Below are positions 63,334 through 64,000 of a DNA stretch of 64,000 nucleotides, one piece after another. A model generated the notes under the pieces. That model was given only the letters and a program-made list of their open reading frames with translations. It did not search any database and had not been told where the DNA came from. A program made the position numbers and the translations under genes. Every line of letters begins with the position of its first letter. Within the stretch, counting starts at the first letter, position 1. Source of the stretch: Berkiella sp964502705 (GTDB lineage Bacteria > Pseudomonadota > Gammaproteobacteria > Berkiellales > Berkiellaceae); contig CAZCXZ010000002.1 in the NCBI GenBank assembly GCA_964502705.1, positions 1 to 64,000 on the forward strand, given 5' to 3'.

Positions 63334-64000
63334 TCAGAGCCGCCAAATCCTTAATAGTGGCAAAACACTATTATCATCATCGGTCCAATTGATGTTGGTA
63401 TCTTGTCGTGAATCTTGTATCGTAAATCCGGATTGTTTTTCAAGCCATGCTTTAAAATGGGGATCGCGAGTCATAATTGCCCAGGTATTTGCAAAACGTG
63501 CTGTTTGGCCATTGGCAGCTGCTTTGATCCAGAAATGCTGTAGCCCAAATGCTTTGGCCTCATTTTTGGTGAGCGGCATAAAGTTAATAAAGGTATTTGA
63601 AGCATGAATGGCGATAAAGCCATTTTTGGTTAATAAACTTTGGTATAAGCTCATGGCTTCATTGGTCAATAAATGAAATGGCACGGCGTCGCCGCTAAAA
63701 GCATCGGCAATAATCAAGTCATAATGGGAAAAGTCGGGAGTAAATCTGGCTTTTACTAACGATAGCCTTGCATCACCTAAAATGATATTGATTTTGGCAG
63801 GTGAGCTTTCAAGAAAACTAAAATATTTTTTTGCAAAATCGATAACGGTAGGGTCTAACTCATAAAAATCAATCCGATCGCCTTTGCGACCATAGGTGGC
63901 AACAGTGCCACTGCCTAATCCGATGGCGGCAATATTCAGTGGGTGGTCGCTGTGCTCAATTAAATAGCGAATGGCTAAATTAATACCCGAAGATTCGCCA
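63334..64000 (-). CDS. Spermidine-synthase-like protein, tandem paralogue, 5' end beyond the window
   Basis: The frame is open from 64000 (the window edge) to the stop at 63334. The visible 221 residues correspond to the C-terminal domain of the neighbouring fused protein: GESSGINLAIRYL, NIAAIGLGSGTVATYG, YELDPTVIDFAKKYF, GDARLSLVKARF and IIADAFSGDAVP, ending in NSVLPLLRIWRL versus NSVLPLFKLKLL. This is a tandem duplication with a 36-base spacer. Whether it also has the membrane half cannot be seen. The glycine motif here is GLGSGT rather than GLGCGT. Confidence 0.9.
   Translation of the reverse strand, partial: GESSGINLAIRYLIEHSDHPLNIAAIGLGSGTVATYGRKGDRIDFYELDPTVIDFAKKYFSFLESSPAKINIILGDARLSLVKARFTPDFSHYDLIIADAFSGDAVPFHLLTNEAMSLYQSLLTKNGFIAIHASNTFINFMPLTKNEAKAFGLQHFWIKAAANGQTARFANTWAIMTRDPHFKAWLEKQSGFTIQDSRQDTNINWTDDDNSVLPLLRIWRL

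Overview
The window is AT-rich, tightly packed gammaproteobacterial DNA. HrpA, GlpD, GltX, an MlaA lipoprotein, a YafJ-type amidotransferase and two YceI proteins fit that class. A eukaryote-type mitochondrial carrier and two unrecognised proteins with low-complexity tails (one ending in a nuclear-localisation-like basic tract) point to a host-associated lineage of the Legionella/Coxiella/Berkiella kind. The order and genus are my inference. A run of 10 Ns shows that this is a draft scaffold.

Layout. 1-3590: tail of a TolC-type gene (probably frameshifted), an HlyD/MacA-like adaptor, an ABC ATPase and an FtsX-type permease, forming a tripartite export operon. 3609-15804: YafJ-type amidotransferase, glpD, M61 peptidase, hrpA and a 1365-residue orphan envelope protein. 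16049-19920: OprO/P-type porin, mlaA with an unusual repetitive tail, and a second outer-membrane barrel. 20108-30668: a type I secretion and surface-retention locus running one way: pseudo-receiver/PP2C phosphatase, STAS protein, LapB-type ABC exporter, LapC-type adaptor, atypical LuxR-type regulator, TolC-type channel, LapG protease and LapD receptor. 30739-36031: an MFS transporter holding the gap, a lipoprotein, and a second type I exporter with an intact C39 peptidase. 36066-40285 (minus strand): an unknown protein, a ferritin-like hydrolase, a divergent PAP2 protein, a LysE/RhtB exporter and an MFS carrier. 40400-42116: gltX, then tRNA-Ala and tRNA-Glu behind a clear sigma70 promoter. 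42130-50423: accessory region with a repeat element, an effector-like protein, a 1.37-kDa-residue-scale type I secreted adhesin (about 1370 residues) with Calx-beta and VWA domains, an SMP-30-like lactonase and an AbiE toxin-antitoxin pair. 50574-64000: degenerate DnaQ-like exonuclease, SDR enzyme, methyltransferase, mitochondrial carrier, yceI-cytochrome b561-yceI, Bcr/CflA transporter, poly-Ser/poly-Thr protein, CBS protein, CPA2 antiporter and two tandem MFS/spermidine-synthase-like genes.

How the parts fit. In known Lap systems LapD senses c-di-GMP and sequesters LapG, which otherwise cuts the adhesin off the surface. Here that module is joined to its exporter and to a phosphatase/STAS partner-switch pair, and both receiver domains lack key residues. 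The large VWA protein is the most obvious cargo in the window, although I could not find a LapA-type N-terminal retention module in it. The second exporter should process a double-glycine leader substrate, and none is visible nearby.
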